DNA from: Thermaurantimonas aggregans | GTDB taxonomy: Bacteria > Bacteroidota > Bacteroidia > Flavobacteriales > Schleiferiaceae | Direction of reading: 5' to 3' | DNA length: 53,695 nucleotides | Assembly: GCF_003851885.1 (NCBI RefSeq) | Contig: NZ_BHZE01000020.1 | Coordinates: forward strand, 1-53,695 | Part shown: one piece after another, positions 32,618 through 41,656 of the stretch | Layout of the letters: each line of letters opens with the position of its first letter | Numbering within the stretch: position 1 is the first letter of the stretch | Program-made: the position numbers and the translations under genes | Notes under the pieces: model-generated | Database searches by the model: none | What the model saw: only the letters and a program-made list of their open reading frames with translations | What the model was told of the DNA's origin: nothing

Positions 32618-33040
32618 TTAATAGGTATCAGTTTTGTCGATACTGTATTGGTTTGAACTCAAATTGCTTGGGTCTGGAATCACAATTCTATTGTCTTTAA
32701 GAATGTATTGACTTGTAATAAAAGAGTCTTCAAAATCAAAAGACGACTTTATTAAATCGTAGTAAATCACGACAAATCCTTCGTATAGGGGATTGTTTTT
32801 AGAGAAATTGCCAGGCAGTAAGATGACATAATTAGCGGAATTATCATCTTTAGCCTGCTCGATAAGCTGAATATTTCTCAGTTTACAGGTAAAACACTGT
32901 TTAGGAGAGATTACAAGAAGGTTTTTATTGGAAGGGATAGAGGACTTCACTTCCAGGTGAAGACCATCGGGCAGAGAGGAATGACAAGCTTGATTAAGAG
33001 CGAATAGTATGAGCGTAAAAGCGGATAGTATTTTTTTCAT
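32618..33040 (-). CDS. Small lipoprotein with CxxC (thioredoxin-like)
   Basis: A 140-residue lipoprotein. The signal MKKILSAFTLILFALNQAC ends at lipobox C19. LLVISPKQCFTCKLRNI near residue 40 has a strand followed by CxxC, the layout of a thioredoxin-type site, but the rest is too short and divergent for a firm assignment. ATG 33040 is chosen, since the longer reading from 33070 would put 10 residues before a good signal peptide. Its first 47 bases overlap the upstream lipoprotein gene on the same strand, an unusually long overlap. AT-rich. Confidence 0.6.
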   Translation of the reverse strand: MKKILSAFTLILFALNQACHSSLPDGLHLEVKSSIPSNKNLLVISPKQCFTCKLRNIQLIEQAKDDNSANYVILLPGNFSKNNPLYEGFVVIYYDLIKSSFDFEDSFITSQYILKDNRIVIPDPSNLSSNQYSIDKTDTY

Positions 33041-33977
33041 TGTCAATGGTGTAATAATAAATTTTACCATCTTTAGCCTGAAAGAGGAATTGCTCGAACT
33101 TTTTGGGTACGGGAATGTAGTAATAAGATTTTTTATCGAGGTTATAAACGAGAAGGACTTTTTTCATGTAGTGTTCCGATTTTTTATCCCAGATGGTATA
33201 GTTACGGAGAATGCTATTGGTTTTAGCGTCGTAGGCAAGCCAATTAGCATTATAACCCGGAAAAGACTTATAAAAAATTGGCTCTATTTTTTTAGATGTC
33301 ATACAATAAATTGTATCTTTTCCATCTATTGCAAAATATACTTTATCATCATTTAAGTCTAAAGATATTGAAAGGTATTCAGTATTTTGCTTTACACGAC
33401 TATCTATTACAAAAGAATTAAGTAAACTACCTTGATGATCTCTTAAATCTAATATTGAAACTTTCTTTACTTTTAAAGTATCTATTTCTTGAGGTAGTCT
33501 TTCAAAAACTATAATATGGTTATTAAAATTTCTGAATCCCCTGGGAAAATAGACTGCATCTAAATGACCGGTGTAATCAATTCTGAACTCAATAGGATTA
33601 CAATCTTTTACAAATTTTATGTAAATAAATTCTCTAAATGTAAGAGAGTCTTCGATATAGACGATGTAGTTACACGTATCAACATAGGAAATTTCACCAA
33701 ATTTTCTGTAATCTGTCAATTTTTTTAAATCAACACAGTTTTTAATACTATCTTTTGTATGTAAACAAATGTTTTTCGTTTTTCTATTTAAAATTAAAAC
33801 TCCGTCATTTGTAATTCCTTGAATTCGTAGATCTTCAAAGAGAAAATTCCCCAGAGTTACTTCAAAATCAAACTCAAAATTTGGTTGTTTTTTTTGAGTT
33901 TTGCAAGAAAAAAGAAGTAAAAATGCCAGGATGCTGATGCATCCCGGCAGAGAAATTTTATGAAATAAATTGATCAT
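32994..33977 (-). CDS. Uncharacterised lipoprotein, possible beta-propeller
   Basis: A 327-residue protein. The signal peptide ends at C25 (LAFLLLFSC), so it is a lipoprotein. The remainder consists of repeating beta-strand-like segments (GVLILNRKTKNICLHTKD, DKVYFAIDGKDTIYCMTSKK, KKVLLVYNLDKKSYYYIPVP, GKIYYYTIDNEKNTIRFYAH) of about 45-50 residues, which suits the 6-bladed beta-propeller lipoproteins found in Bacteroidota, but I see no decisive motif. The downstream gene encodes a small CxxC lipoprotein and overlaps it. Propeller/thioredoxin-like pairs occur in this phylum. The DNA is AT-rich against its neighbours, which may mark a recent acquisition. Confidence 0.6.
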   Translation of the reverse strand: MINLFHKISLPGCISILAFLLLFSCKTQKKQPNFEFDFEVTLGNFLFEDLRIQGITNDGVLILNRKTKNICLHTKDSIKNCVDLKKLTDYRKFGEISYVDTCNYIVYIEDSLTFREFIYIKFVKDCNPIEFRIDYTGHLDAVYFPRGFRNFNNHIIVFERLPQEIDTLKVKKVSILDLRDHQGSLLNSFVIDSRVKQNTEYLSISLDLNDDKVYFAIDGKDTIYCMTSKKIEPIFYKSFPGYNANWLAYDAKTNSILRNYTIWDKKSEHYMKKVLLVYNLDKKSYYYIPVPKKFEQFLFQAKDGKIYYYTIDNEKNTIRFYAHTIRS

Positions 33978-33992
33978 TATGGAGCTATGCGT

Positions 33993-34457
33993 TTACTCGT
34001 TCAGTAATTGAAGGACGAAGAGCTCTGCACCCGAAGGCGCGAAGAAGCGATAGTATTCTTTGTTGCCATGCTGTTCGGAGGTAACCAGAGCACCTTCAGC
34101 GCTAATATAGGAATAAATTTCGGAAAACTCAGGCAGGTCAAATCCGGGGATTTCAGCCAGCAAGCCCGATGCAAACACATTGGCTACTTCGTCGATTGAC
34201 ATTGATGGCAGTTCACCTAACGTAGAGCGCACAGAATTAGAAAGGGCTGTAACTTCCACTTCATCGAAACAATCACCTTTCTCTTTTCTGCACTCACCTG
34301 GATCTGGATACCATTTATTCGGCAGAAAGTCAGCCTTAATGGGTTCGGTGATTTGGGCTGTGATATCAGGTTGGCTAAGAGTAGTTTTCAGATTGTCTTT
34401 GTTACAGGCCAGCAGACCGAGTGCTGCTACTATGGATGTAAGCAAGATATTTCTCAT
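33993..34457 (-). CDS. Uncharacterised small lipoprotein
   Basis: A 154-residue lipoprotein starting MRNILLTSIVAALGLLAC, with the lipobox cysteine at C18. No domain is recognised. A C-x6-C pair (GECRKEKGDC) lies about residue 54, followed by a helical and acidic stretch. A similar C-x(n)-C near the start occurs in the DUF3298-like lipoprotein at 24152-24982, which may be coincidence. ATG 34457 is chosen over ATG 34484 because the signal peptide then begins with the usual short basic end. It is 15 bases upstream of the propeller-like lipoprotein gene, so an operon of three lipoproteins is likely. Confidence 0.65.
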   Translation of the reverse strand: MRNILLTSIVAALGLLACNKDNLKTTLSQPDITAQITEPIKADFLPNKWYPDPGECRKEKGDCFDEVEVTALSNSVRSTLGELPSMSIDEVANVFASGLLAEIPGFDLPEFSEIYSYISAEGALVTSEQHGNKEYYRFFAPSGAELFVLQLLNE

Positions 34458-34500
34458 TTTTATTAATTTTAAAATGTTAGACATTGATTTGCGGTCTTAA

Positions 34501-34545
34501 CTAAGGCCTTAGGATTCAGACTGCTAGGCAAAAAAAAAAAAAAAA
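34501..34545. repeat. 12-bp palindrome and A16 homopolymer
   Basis: CTAAGGCCTTAG (34501-34512) is a perfect palindrome. A run of 16 A (34530-34545) follows, bracketed by AGGC and GCCT, so it could form a loop on a 4-bp stem. It lies between the lipoprotein operon and the rluD 3' end. The run may vary in length or be miscounted in assembly. Confidence 0.6.
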
Positions 34546-34602
34546 GCCTGACAATAAAACAAAATTTTAAAACATAAATAAATGTTAAAAATCAAAAACA
34601 CA

Positions 34603-35655
34603 TCAGAAATCTCTGCCATCAATATACCGTTCCCACTTTTGGATCAGAGCAGCCATGTCGTGCGGCAGGTCAGAGTCGAAGGTCATACGCTGGCCGGTGA
34701 TGGGGTGGTCGAAGGAGAGGGTTTTGGCATGTAAGGCATGGCGTGGGCATACTTCCATGCAGTTGTGGATAAATTGGGTGTACTTCTGGTGCTGAGTACC
34801 TTTTAGGACGCGATCACCTCCGTATTCCCAGTCGTTGAAGAGCGGATGGCCGATGTGCTTCATGTGCACCCGTATCTGATGGGTACGGCCGGTTTCGAGG
34901 CGACACTCTACCAAAGTGACGTAACCAAACCGGCGTAGCACGCGGTAGTGTGTCACAGCGTGCTTACCGATACCGCTCTCGGGCGGAAAGACGTCCATCA
35001 CCTTGCGGTCTTTTAAGTTGCGACCCACATTGCCGACGATGGTGCCTTCATCCTGATCGAAGTCGCCCCACACGACGGCCTGATAGGTGCGGCCGGTCGT
35101 GCGCTCGTAGAATTGGCGCGCCAGATGCATCATGGAAAATTCTGTTAGGGCCACCACCATGATTCCCGAGGTATTCTTGTCGAGGCGGTGTACCAATCCA
35201 GGTCTCATGGGGTCGGTAGTGCCCTTGGGCAGATTTTTATTCACATGATAGAGCAGTCCATTGACCAGAGTGCCGGAGCGATTGCCTACACCGGGATGCA
35301 CGACCAGCCCGGGCTGCTTGTCGATCACTACCAGATGAGGGTCTTCGTAGAGGATGTTTAGAGGGATGTCTTCAGGTATAAGCTCGGTGTCGCGGGGCGG
35401 ATGCGGCAGAACAACTGTGACGACATCGCCGGCTTTTACCTTGTAGTTAGATTTTACAGGCTTTCCGTTGACTAAAATGTTGCCTGCATCGGCAGCCTGC
35501 TGAATTTTTGTACGCGATGAGCCTTCGATGAAGTTGTGGAGAAATTTGTCCACCCGGTAGGGCTTTTGGCCCGGTGTGGCTACAAAGCGGTGGTGTTCGT
35601 AGAGTTCTTCGGTCGATTCGTCACCGGCGGGTAGGAGTTCTTCGTCCGAAAGCAT
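34603..35655 (-). CDS. rluD: RluA-family 23S rRNA pseudouridine synthase (RluD-like)
   Basis: A 350-residue pseudouridine synthase. An S4 RNA-binding domain (YRVDKFLHNFIEGSSRTKIQ, then GNILVNGKPVKSNYKVKAGD) covers about residues 32-90. The catalytic motif GLVHRLDKNTSG has D159. LVECRLETGRTHQIRVHMKHIGHPLFND near residue 245 is the usual C-terminal signature. RluD makes pseudouridines in helix 69 of 23S rRNA. RluC or RluB-like specificity cannot be fully excluded. It is the last gene of a minus-strand run (glycosyltransferase, PASTA protein, T9SS cargo, rluD) and begins 8 bases after the T9SS gene. Confidence 0.92.
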   Translation of the reverse strand: MLSDEELLPAGDESTEELYEHHRFVATPGQKPYRVDKFLHNFIEGSSRTKIQQAADAGNILVNGKPVKSNYKVKAGDVVTVVLPHPPRDTELIPEDIPLNILYEDPHLVVIDKQPGLVVHPGVGNRSGTLVNGLLYHVNKNLPKGTTDPMRPGLVHRLDKNTSGIMVVALTEFSMMHLARQFYERTTGRTYQAVVWGDFDQDEGTIVGNVGRNLKDRKVMDVFPPESGIGKHAVTHYRVLRRFGYVTLVECRLETGRTHQIRVHMKHIGHPLFNDWEYGGDRVLKGTQHQKYTQFIHNCMEVCPRHALHAKTLSFDHPITGQRMTFDSDLPHDMAALIQKWERYIDGRDF

Positions 35656-35662
35656 TTCTTTT

Positions 35663-37489
35663 TTAGTGCGCTTTAATGAATTTTTTGATAAGTAGAGTGT
35701 TGTCCTGCGTGTCAGTGAAACGAAGAAGGTATAGACCTGCCGGAAGGTCAGATACCGGAATTTCCGTAATGTTTTCGCTTAAAAGAGTGGATTTAACGAC
35801 CAAACCGGTGGCATTGCATATGTCCACACGTTGGTAAATGGGCTCATTTTGTGCAATAAATAATCGGTCGCTTGCCGGATTGGGGTAAATGGACAGTTCT
35901 GTTGCCTTGGGTTTGTTTTCGGAGACAGAGAGGTTAAGCGGTTGGTAACGAAAATACGGTCTAAGCATAAGGCTACCCTGAAAAATGCTTTGATACCAGT
36001 TGGCCCCATCGCCAAAAATCAAGAGATGCCTTTGGGGAGAGTGCACATCAAATCCAAGGTTGAGTGGATGAATGGTGCGCTGTTTTACACCGATGAAGAC
36101 AGGCGTGTTGATGAATAGTGGATTGCTGAGAGAGTAGGGGACAAAGGTTTGGTAAAGCGGTGGATAAACAGGTTTTAACCAATCCGGCGATTCATAGAGC
36201 TTAGCACCAGGCACACCTTGATTGTTCTGGTATACTACGATTTTAAAATCGTTTTCTGTAGCATCTATCCCGGCATATACAAAGTTGAGATAAATGCCGG
36301 CAAGTGTATCAGGTGCTAAAGGGGTCAGATTGATCAGGGTGATGGCACCGGCCTGATCCACTATGCCAAAGGCTCGCTCCGCTGAGCCGTCGTCATAGGC
36401 GTAGTAATTTCGAAACTCCTGAAGATGTCGCACGGTATCATTGCGAAGGATACCGGCATTTGCTCCGGCAAAAAAGCTCTCCACAAGTATCGAAAACTCT
36501 CCGGCAGGAGTTCCGGGCAAAGTGATGGGATTTACAAATGGTTGAAGAAATTCGATTTCCGTGTTGTACGGATGCGTATCGTCTAGAGTAGGATTGCCAT
36601 TGCCGGCTGCGATAAGAATATTGTTGTAAAAAGCTCGGTACTGGGCCAAAACAAGGTTTTGAGTACCTGGAGGCCCATTCTTTCGGTAGTTGTGTGTTAC
36701 ATCGCTGCGCAATTGGTTGTTGTTAAACACCCACCAGGGTATGGCCGAAAAGTTTCCACTCAAAATGGATGGATGAGCTCTGGTAAAGGAAGGATCTGCA
36801 ATGAGTGTGTCGTTGATGTTTCGATTGGCATCAAGACGCACGTAGTCGAGATGCCACTCGTCGAAAGCTCCGGAGGGTGCTCCGTAACTAATGAAGCGAA
36901 AGCGAAAGCCTTTTTGCAGAAACTTAGGGTTATCGATAGGCAGAATGACTTGACGAAACGGTTGAAGCACATTTCCAGAACCCGTAACGCTCCATGCCCA
37001 GTACCAGCTGCTATCGGATGGGCTCCAGAAGTAGAGACTCAGGCTGTCGTTGGTTTCGGGTGCTTCTCCTAGGCCACCGGGCTGATAATAAAAAGACAGG
37101 AATACATCAGAGCGGTTCTGAAGATTAATGTACCTCGATGTAAGTATATCGCAGGTATCAGTAGTGATACGGGTAGGGTGGTAGGGCTTGCCCTTTTCGT
37201 CCAGACCGTCGAAGGTCGCCACCCCAATGGTGATCATTCCTATGCCTTTGGCATTGTTTACCAATACATACTGATCAGCCCAAAAAGTGGGCTCAGGGAA
37301 GATGGATGCGTATGAAAAATCGTCGATAATGGGCAATTCGATGGTATCGAGCTGTGTAGTTTTAAAGGCCGGTTTTTCGAGGAGCATGCGCTGAGGCACA
37401 TTGAGCACTTCTTTAATTTGGGCATATATAGGACCTATTTGGACCATTAAAAAAATCCCACTTGTCAGTAATGCTCTAAAATCCTTCAT
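35663..37489 (-). CDS. Secreted protein with T9SS type A sorting domain
   Basis: A 608-residue exported protein. The signal peptide is FRALLTSGIFLMVQIGPIYAQ, with cleavage likely after A23. The body holds jelly-roll-like segments (DVFLSFYYQPGGLGE, SLYFWSPSDSSWYW, FRFISYGAPSGAFDEWHLDYVRL near residues 130-225) and a second region with FVYAGIDATENDFKIVVYQN near residue 395. The last 80 residues are a T9SS type A domain: ELSIYPNPASDRLFI, then LPAGLYLLRFTD and a final basic end. It should be carried to the cell surface by the type IX system. The substrate is unknown. It overlaps the PASTA gene by 14 bases. Confidence 0.88.
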   Translation of the reverse strand: MKDFRALLTSGIFLMVQIGPIYAQIKEVLNVPQRMLLEKPAFKTTQLDTIELPIIDDFSYASIFPEPTFWADQYVLVNNAKGIGMITIGVATFDGLDEKGKPYHPTRITTDTCDILTSRYINLQNRSDVFLSFYYQPGGLGEAPETNDSLSLYFWSPSDSSWYWAWSVTGSGNVLQPFRQVILPIDNPKFLQKGFRFRFISYGAPSGAFDEWHLDYVRLDANRNINDTLIADPSFTRAHPSILSGNFSAIPWWVFNNNQLRSDVTHNYRKNGPPGTQNLVLAQYRAFYNNILIAAGNGNPTLDDTHPYNTEIEFLQPFVNPITLPGTPAGEFSILVESFFAGANAGILRNDTVRHLQEFRNYYAYDDGSAERAFGIVDQAGAITLINLTPLAPDTLAGIYLNFVYAGIDATENDFKIVVYQNNQGVPGAKLYESPDWLKPVYPPLYQTFVPYSLSNPLFINTPVFIGVKQRTIHPLNLGFDVHSPQRHLLIFGDGANWYQSIFQGSLMLRPYFRYQPLNLSVSENKPKATELSIYPNPASDRLFIAQNEPIYQRVDICNATGLVVKSTLLSENITEIPVSDLPAGLYLLRFTDTQDNTLLIKKFIKAH

Positions 37490-38303
37490 CTTCCGATACC
37501 AAACTGTTAAAATAAGTTAACGAATCAACGGGCATTTTGGTATTATCTGTTGTAAGCCAGATGCTGACCTCGCTGCCGCGCATGATGGTTTTATCGAGTG
37601 TGGGCATGGGCTCTTGTCGGTATACAAAGGCTTTGGCTGTATCGGTGCCGTAGTCAAAGGCAATAAAGCCAAGGTTTAGGCCGCGGCTGAGTAAAATGTT
37701 TTTGACAGTAGTAAAATTTTTACCCAATAAATACGGCACTTCCATTAACTCGTTATCAAGCCCCAGTCCGACTACCAAGTCGATGATAGAGCCTTTGGGT
37801 AGATAGTCGTTAGGGCTAAGCTCACGACCGTTGTGCTGGGCAGCTACGACCATGTCCTTACCGATGTAGGGCACATAGGAAATGCGGCCCAGGCGGAAAC
37901 CCTTTGACTCCAGGTCGTAAATGGCTCGCCGACGCGAACGCTCTACCAGGTTGGGAACTTTTACCAAGCGCGGCCCTGAGGGGTTGATGGTCAGTTTGAT
38001 TTCCTTACCGGGTTTCACCTTAGCCCCAGGAGCAGGATATTGACTGATGACGCTTAGGATGGGTTTGTCAGAATAAAATTCCGAAGAGTCGAGCACCACT
38101 GATTTTAGACCGATGCGCTCTAACTCACTTTCAGCTTCTGACAGTGAGTATCCTTTTAGCTCGGGCACATCGATTTCGTGCCCATGCATGGTATAGTAGT
38201 CTGCCCATTTCAGAAAACCATACACAGCTACTACCACCACCAGCAATAGGATGAGTATTTGATAGAGAAATGTTTTAGAGCCGATAAACCGCAGAAAACT
38301 CAT
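37476..38303 (-). CDS. Membrane-anchored PASTA-domain protein
   Basis: A 275-residue protein with a short cytoplasmic end, one membrane helix at about residues 12-29 (LYQILILLLVVVVAVYGFL) and three PASTA repeats outside: VPELKGYSLSEAESELERIG from about 41, VPNLVERSRRRAIYDLESKG from about 115 and VPYLLGKNFTTVKNILLSRG from about 190. PASTA domains bind peptidoglycan fragments or serve as spacers. No kinase or transpeptidase domain is attached. In Bacteroidota a lone PASTA protein is commonly encoded beside rluD, as here. It probably monitors or holds the cell wall, but this is inference. Confidence 0.9.
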   Translation of the reverse strand: MSFLRFIGSKTFLYQILILLLVVVVAVYGFLKWADYYTMHGHEIDVPELKGYSLSEAESELERIGLKSVVLDSSEFYSDKPILSVISQYPAPGAKVKPGKEIKLTINPSGPRLVKVPNLVERSRRRAIYDLESKGFRLGRISYVPYIGKDMVVAAQHNGRELSPNDYLPKGSIIDLVVGLGLDNELMEVPYLLGKNFTTVKNILLSRGLNLGFIAFDYGTDTAKAFVYRQEPMPTLDKTIMRGSEVSIWLTTDNTKMPVDSLTYFNSLVSEDEGF

Positions 38304-38363
38304 TAAAAATTTTTTTGTGTGACAAAGGTATGAAGGTCAATGGCCTTAGATGCCAATGCAACG

Positions 38364-39113
38364 TCATTCGAACCCACGTGTATCAAATAAATTGTAATAT
38401 AATATACAGTAAATAGCCCTGAAGCCATCACGCCAGTTGATTTTTTTTCCTTCTGCGAAGGTGCGGCCGTAGTATGAAATGCCCACCTCATAGATGCGAA
38501 TACCGGGTACCCTTGAAATTTTTGCTGTCACTTCAGGTTCGAAGCCAAAGCGGTCTTCCTTCAGGTGGATTCGCTGAATGATGGAGGTTCGAAAGAGCTT
38601 ATAGCACGTCTCCATATCGGTGAGGTTCAGATTGGTGAACATATTGCTCAAAAAAGTCAAAAACTTATTGCCGATCGAGTGCCAAAAGAAAAGAATCCTG
38701 TGCGGATTGCCGCCCATAAAGCGCGAGCCATACACTACGTCGGCAAATCCATCGACAGCTGGTTTGAGCAAAATGTTGTATTCGGCAGGATCATACTCCA
38801 GATCTGCATCCTGAATAATGAGAAACTCGCCTTTGGCCTGTGCAATGCCCGTGCGCAAGGCAGCCCCCTTGCCCCGGTTCACCGGATGTTGAAAGTAGCG
38901 AATATTCATCTCCGGATGCTGTGCGATGTAGGCGCGTATTTGTTCATCTGTGTCGTCGGTCGAGCAGTCGTTTACGATAATCACTTCTTTTTGAATGCCA
39001 TCGATCAGTTCGGCTTTGCGAATTCGGTTGAGTATTTTGTGAATGGTTTTACCTTCATTGTACACGGGCATTACAATCGACAGTAGTCTGAATTCGTCCT
39101 TAATTTCAAACAT
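38364..39113 (-). CDS. GT2 glycosyltransferase, DPM1-like
   Basis: A 249-residue GT-A glycosyltransferase of the dolichol-phosphate mannose synthase type. [17 protein letters not shown] near residue 12 is the nucleotide-binding start. [16 protein letters not shown] follows, the DxD motif is DAD in [11 protein letters not shown] near residue 98, and GYGRTF-like sequence reads [15 protein letters not shown] near residue 220. It lacks the C-terminal membrane helices of some members. It probably loads a sugar on undecaprenyl phosphate. The sugar and acceptor are unknown. ATG 39113 has a -7 box 20 bases upstream. Confidence 0.9.
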   Translation of the reverse strand: MFEIKDEFRLLSIVMPVYNEGKTIHKILNRIRKAELIDGIQKEVIIVNDCSTDDTDEQIRAYIAQHPEMNIRYFQHPVNRGKGAALRTGIAQAKGEFLIIQDADLEYDPAEYNILLKPAVDGFADVVYGSRFMGGNPHRILFFWHSIGNKFLTFLSNMFTNLNLTDMETCYKLFRTSIIQRIHLKEDRFGFEPEVTAKISRVPGIRIYEVGISYYGRTFAEGKKINWRDGFRAIYCILYYNLFDTRGFE

Positions 39114-39133
39114 TGAATTTTGATATAAGCCCG

Positions 39134-39141
39134 CAAAAATA
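39134..39141 (-). promoter_or_regulatory. -7 box (TATTTTTG) of the DPM1-like gene
   Basis: On the minus strand TATTTTTG matches TAnnTTTG exactly and is followed by CGG, as at 43101-43108. It ends 20 bases before the ATG at 39113, in the 65-base gap to the divergent GT2 gene. Confidence 0.5.
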
Positions 39142-39178
39142 CTTGCTTTGTAAAATAAAGATTTTTAACGCTTTCTGA

Positions 39179-40192
39179 ATGGATGTAGCCATAGCTATAC
39201 TCAACTACAACGGCCTTCGACATTTGCAGCAATTTTTACCTGATATGATTCTGCACAGTTCAGGGCACCGAATTGTGGTGATTGACAATGCATCGACGGA
39301 TGAATCAGTTCAATGGTTGAAAGCCTATTATCCTGAGGTAGAAATCGTGCCATTGGACTCGAATTACGGCTTCGCAGGTGGCTACAATCGAGGGTTATCG
39401 CAGGTAAATGCAGATGTATACCTATTGATCAACAGCGATGTAAAAGTGACCCCAGGCTGGACAAAGCCTTTGATAGAACTTCTCCAAAGCAACTTGCAGA
39501 TTGCCGCAGTGCAACCAAAGATCAAAGCGCTGTTGCAACCGGACTACTTCGAATATGCAGGTGCAGCCGGAGGATATGTTGATTGGCTGGGTTACCCTTT
39601 TTGCAGAGGGCGAATTTTTGAAACATTGGAAAAAGACTGCGGACAGTACGACGATACCCGACAGGTATTTTGGACATCGGGAGCTTGTATGGCCATACGG
39701 GCAGAGGCCTTTTGGCAAGCAGGTGGATTTGATGAAGCCTTTTTTGCCCATCAGGAGGAAATAGATCTCTGTTGGCGACTGCAGCGGCTTGGATATGTGC
39801 TTTATGTAGAGCCTAAGTCAGTGGTATATCATTTGGGCGGAGGCACACTCGACTATCAATCGCCCCGAAAAACTTTTCTCAACTTTCGAAATAATCTGAT
39901 GATGCTTGCCAAAAATATGTCGATGGCTCAAGTGCTGGTGGTTATTCCCCTACGCTTACTTCTCGACGGGGTGGCCGGAATTCGGTTTTTAGTAAGTGGA
40001 AAATCAGCGCTAACCTGGCAAATCGTGCGAGCGCATTTTTCGTTTTATGGCCATTTCTCTCGTTTAGCGAAAGAAAGAAAAAACTTTCGCGTGAAAAATC
40101 CAAAAACCCATTCAGTTAAACTTTTCAGGAAGACAATTCTTGTTGAATATTTTTTAAAGGGGAGGAGGTTTTTTAAAGATTATGGATTATAG
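39179..40192 (+). CDS. GT2 glycosyltransferase, rhamnosyltransferase-like
   Basis: A 337-residue GT2 enzyme. VAIAILNYNGLRHLQQFLPD opens the GT-A domain, with VIDNASTDES near residue 36, and the DxD-like motif is NSD in LLINSDVKVTPGW near residue 84. FWTSGACMAIRAEAFWQAGGFDEAFFAHQEEIDLCWRLQ near residues 165-200 carries the ED-type base region typical of WbbL/RfbF-like rhamnosyltransferases. The hydrophobic stretch VLVVIPLRLLLDGVAGIRFL after residue 255 may anchor it to the membrane. It probably builds surface polysaccharide. It is divergent from the DPM1-like gene, so the two may share control. Confidence 0.9.
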   Translation: MDVAIAILNYNGLRHLQQFLPDMILHSSGHRIVVIDNASTDESVQWLKAYYPEVEIVPLDSNYGFAGGYNRGLSQVNADVYLLINSDVKVTPGWTKPLIELLQSNLQIAAVQPKIKALLQPDYFEYAGAAGGYVDWLGYPFCRGRIFETLEKDCGQYDDTRQVFWTSGACMAIRAEAFWQAGGFDEAFFAHQEEIDLCWRLQRLGYVLYVEPKSVVYHLGGGTLDYQSPRKTFLNFRNNLMMLAKNMSMAQVLVVIPLRLLLDGVAGIRFLVSGKSALTWQIVRAHFSFYGHFSRLAKERKNFRVKNPKTHSVKLFRKTILVEYFLKGRRFFKDYGL

Positions 40193-40289
40193 TTATAACC
40201 AGTACTGCAAATAAAATGGAATTTGACCCATATCATAATAAACAGCCTTTGACTTTTCGGAATTTTGCTTTTCAAATATTTCTTTTTAC

Positions 40290-41648
40290 GTGAGTTTATC
40301 CATAGAAACCATAATCAAATACGAAAGGCCCTTACCTCGTTACACTTCCTATCCCACTGTGCCTTTTTGGGATGCAGAGCATTTCGATGCCGAGAAGGCA
40401 TTAGGTGTGCTACGACAAAGCATGCTTACTAAACCTGATGTAAGCATCTACATACACCTGCCCTATTGCGAAAGTCTATGTACCTTCTGTGGGTGCAACC
40501 GTAGAATTACGAAAAATCACACCGTCGAACAGCCATACATCGATGCTATACTCGAAGAATGGCGCCTCTATCAACTGCAAATGCCTCAACCACCCGTGAT
40601 CACGCATATTCACCTCGGCGGTGGTACGCCCACTTTTTTTTCACCCTCTGAATTGAAAAGACTGATTGATGGAATTGTGGGAAGGCACAAATTATCACCC
40701 ATTTATGAGTTTAGCATTGAGGTTCATCCAAACACGTGTACCTATGAGCATATCGATGTATTGGCCGATATAGGTTTTCGAAGGATTTCCGTGGGTATTC
40801 AGGATTTTGACCCCCGGGTACAATATATCATCAATCGAAATCAAACATTTGAAAAAACCCGTGATATTATCGAGTATGCTCGTTTTAAGGGTTTTGCAGG
40901 CGTGAATGTGGATCTCGTTTACGGATTGCCCCTGCAGACGGTAGAAAGTATCAAACATACTACAGAAAAAATAGCTGAGCTTATGCCTGATCGCATTGCA
41001 TACTATGCTTATGCACACGTTCCGTGGAAGAGCAAGGCTCAGCGAAGATATACGGAAGCTGATCTACCCTCAGCCCGGGAAAAGATCCAAATGTTTCTTT
41101 CGGCACGCGAAAGGCTTAAAAAACTTGGATACGAGCAAATTGCCATGGATCACTTTGCTCTGCCAAATGATTCGATGACGAAAGCTTGGCACAGCAAAAG
41201 TCTGCACAGAAACTTTATGGGCTATACGACAGACTCTACACCGTTGTTAATTGGTCTAGGAGCCTCCTCAATCAGCGATTTTAATGGAAACTTTGCCCAA
41301 AACTACAAGGAAGTTGAGAAGTATCTTGGTGAAGTAAAAGCAGGAAAATTACCGATCGAGCGAGGGCATCTTTCCTCTGAAATGGATAAACTCATCGCAG
41401 ATTACATTATGCAAGTGATGTGTACTGGTATGGTAAAAATCCCCACTGATGCGTTATCCAAGGAACATTTGGAATTTATCGCAAACCAACTACAGAATTT
41501 TATTGAAGATGGAATTCTCACTTGGGAAGGCGAATCTCTACAAGTAACAGAGCTTGGTCAACTATTGCTGAGAAATATAGCTGCAGTTTTTGATACGTAT
41601 TTGTTTTACAAAGGGTTAAAGGAAAATATGTTCAGCAAAAGTGTGTAA
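40290..41648 (+). CDS. hemN: Oxygen-independent coproporphyrinogen III oxidase
   Basis: A radical SAM enzyme of 452 residues that converts coproporphyrinogen III to protoporphyrinogen IX in haem synthesis without oxygen. The cluster ligands are C60, C64 and C67, with C69 next, in LPYCESLCTFCGCN, the true HemN motif rather than the HemW one. LGGGTPTFFSP near residue 110 and SVGIQDFDPRVQYIINR near residue 171 follow. The C-terminal HemN domain (MDHFALP, then GLGASSISDF) is complete. The start is GTG at 40290, the first codon before the conserved YERPLPRYTSYPT opening. A 97-base gap separates it from the upstream glycosyltransferase. Confidence 0.95.
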   Translation: MSLSIETIIKYERPLPRYTSYPTVPFWDAEHFDAEKALGVLRQSMLTKPDVSIYIHLPYCESLCTFCGCNRRITKNHTVEQPYIDAILEEWRLYQLQMPQPPVITHIHLGGGTPTFFSPSELKRLIDGIVGRHKLSPIYEFSIEVHPNTCTYEHIDVLADIGFRRISVGIQDFDPRVQYIINRNQTFEKTRDIIEYARFKGFAGVNVDLVYGLPLQTVESIKHTTEKIAELMPDRIAYYAYAHVPWKSKAQRRYTEADLPSAREKIQMFLSARERLKKLGYEQIAMDHFALPNDSMTKAWHSKSLHRNFMGYTTDSTPLLIGLGASSISDFNGNFAQNYKEVEKYLGEVKAGKLPIERGHLSSEMDKLIADYIMQVMCTGMVKIPTDALSKEHLEFIANQLQNFIEDGILTWEGESLQVTELGQLLLRNIAAVFDTYLFYKGLKENMFSKSV

Positions 41649-41656
41649 AACAGCGT

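Noticed and set aside
32523-33977. Genomic island inserted at tRNA-Arg
   Set aside because: The AT-rich lipoproteins lie on the 5' side of the tRNA. There is no integrase, and I see no repeat of the tRNA 3' end, so an att-type insertion is not supported.
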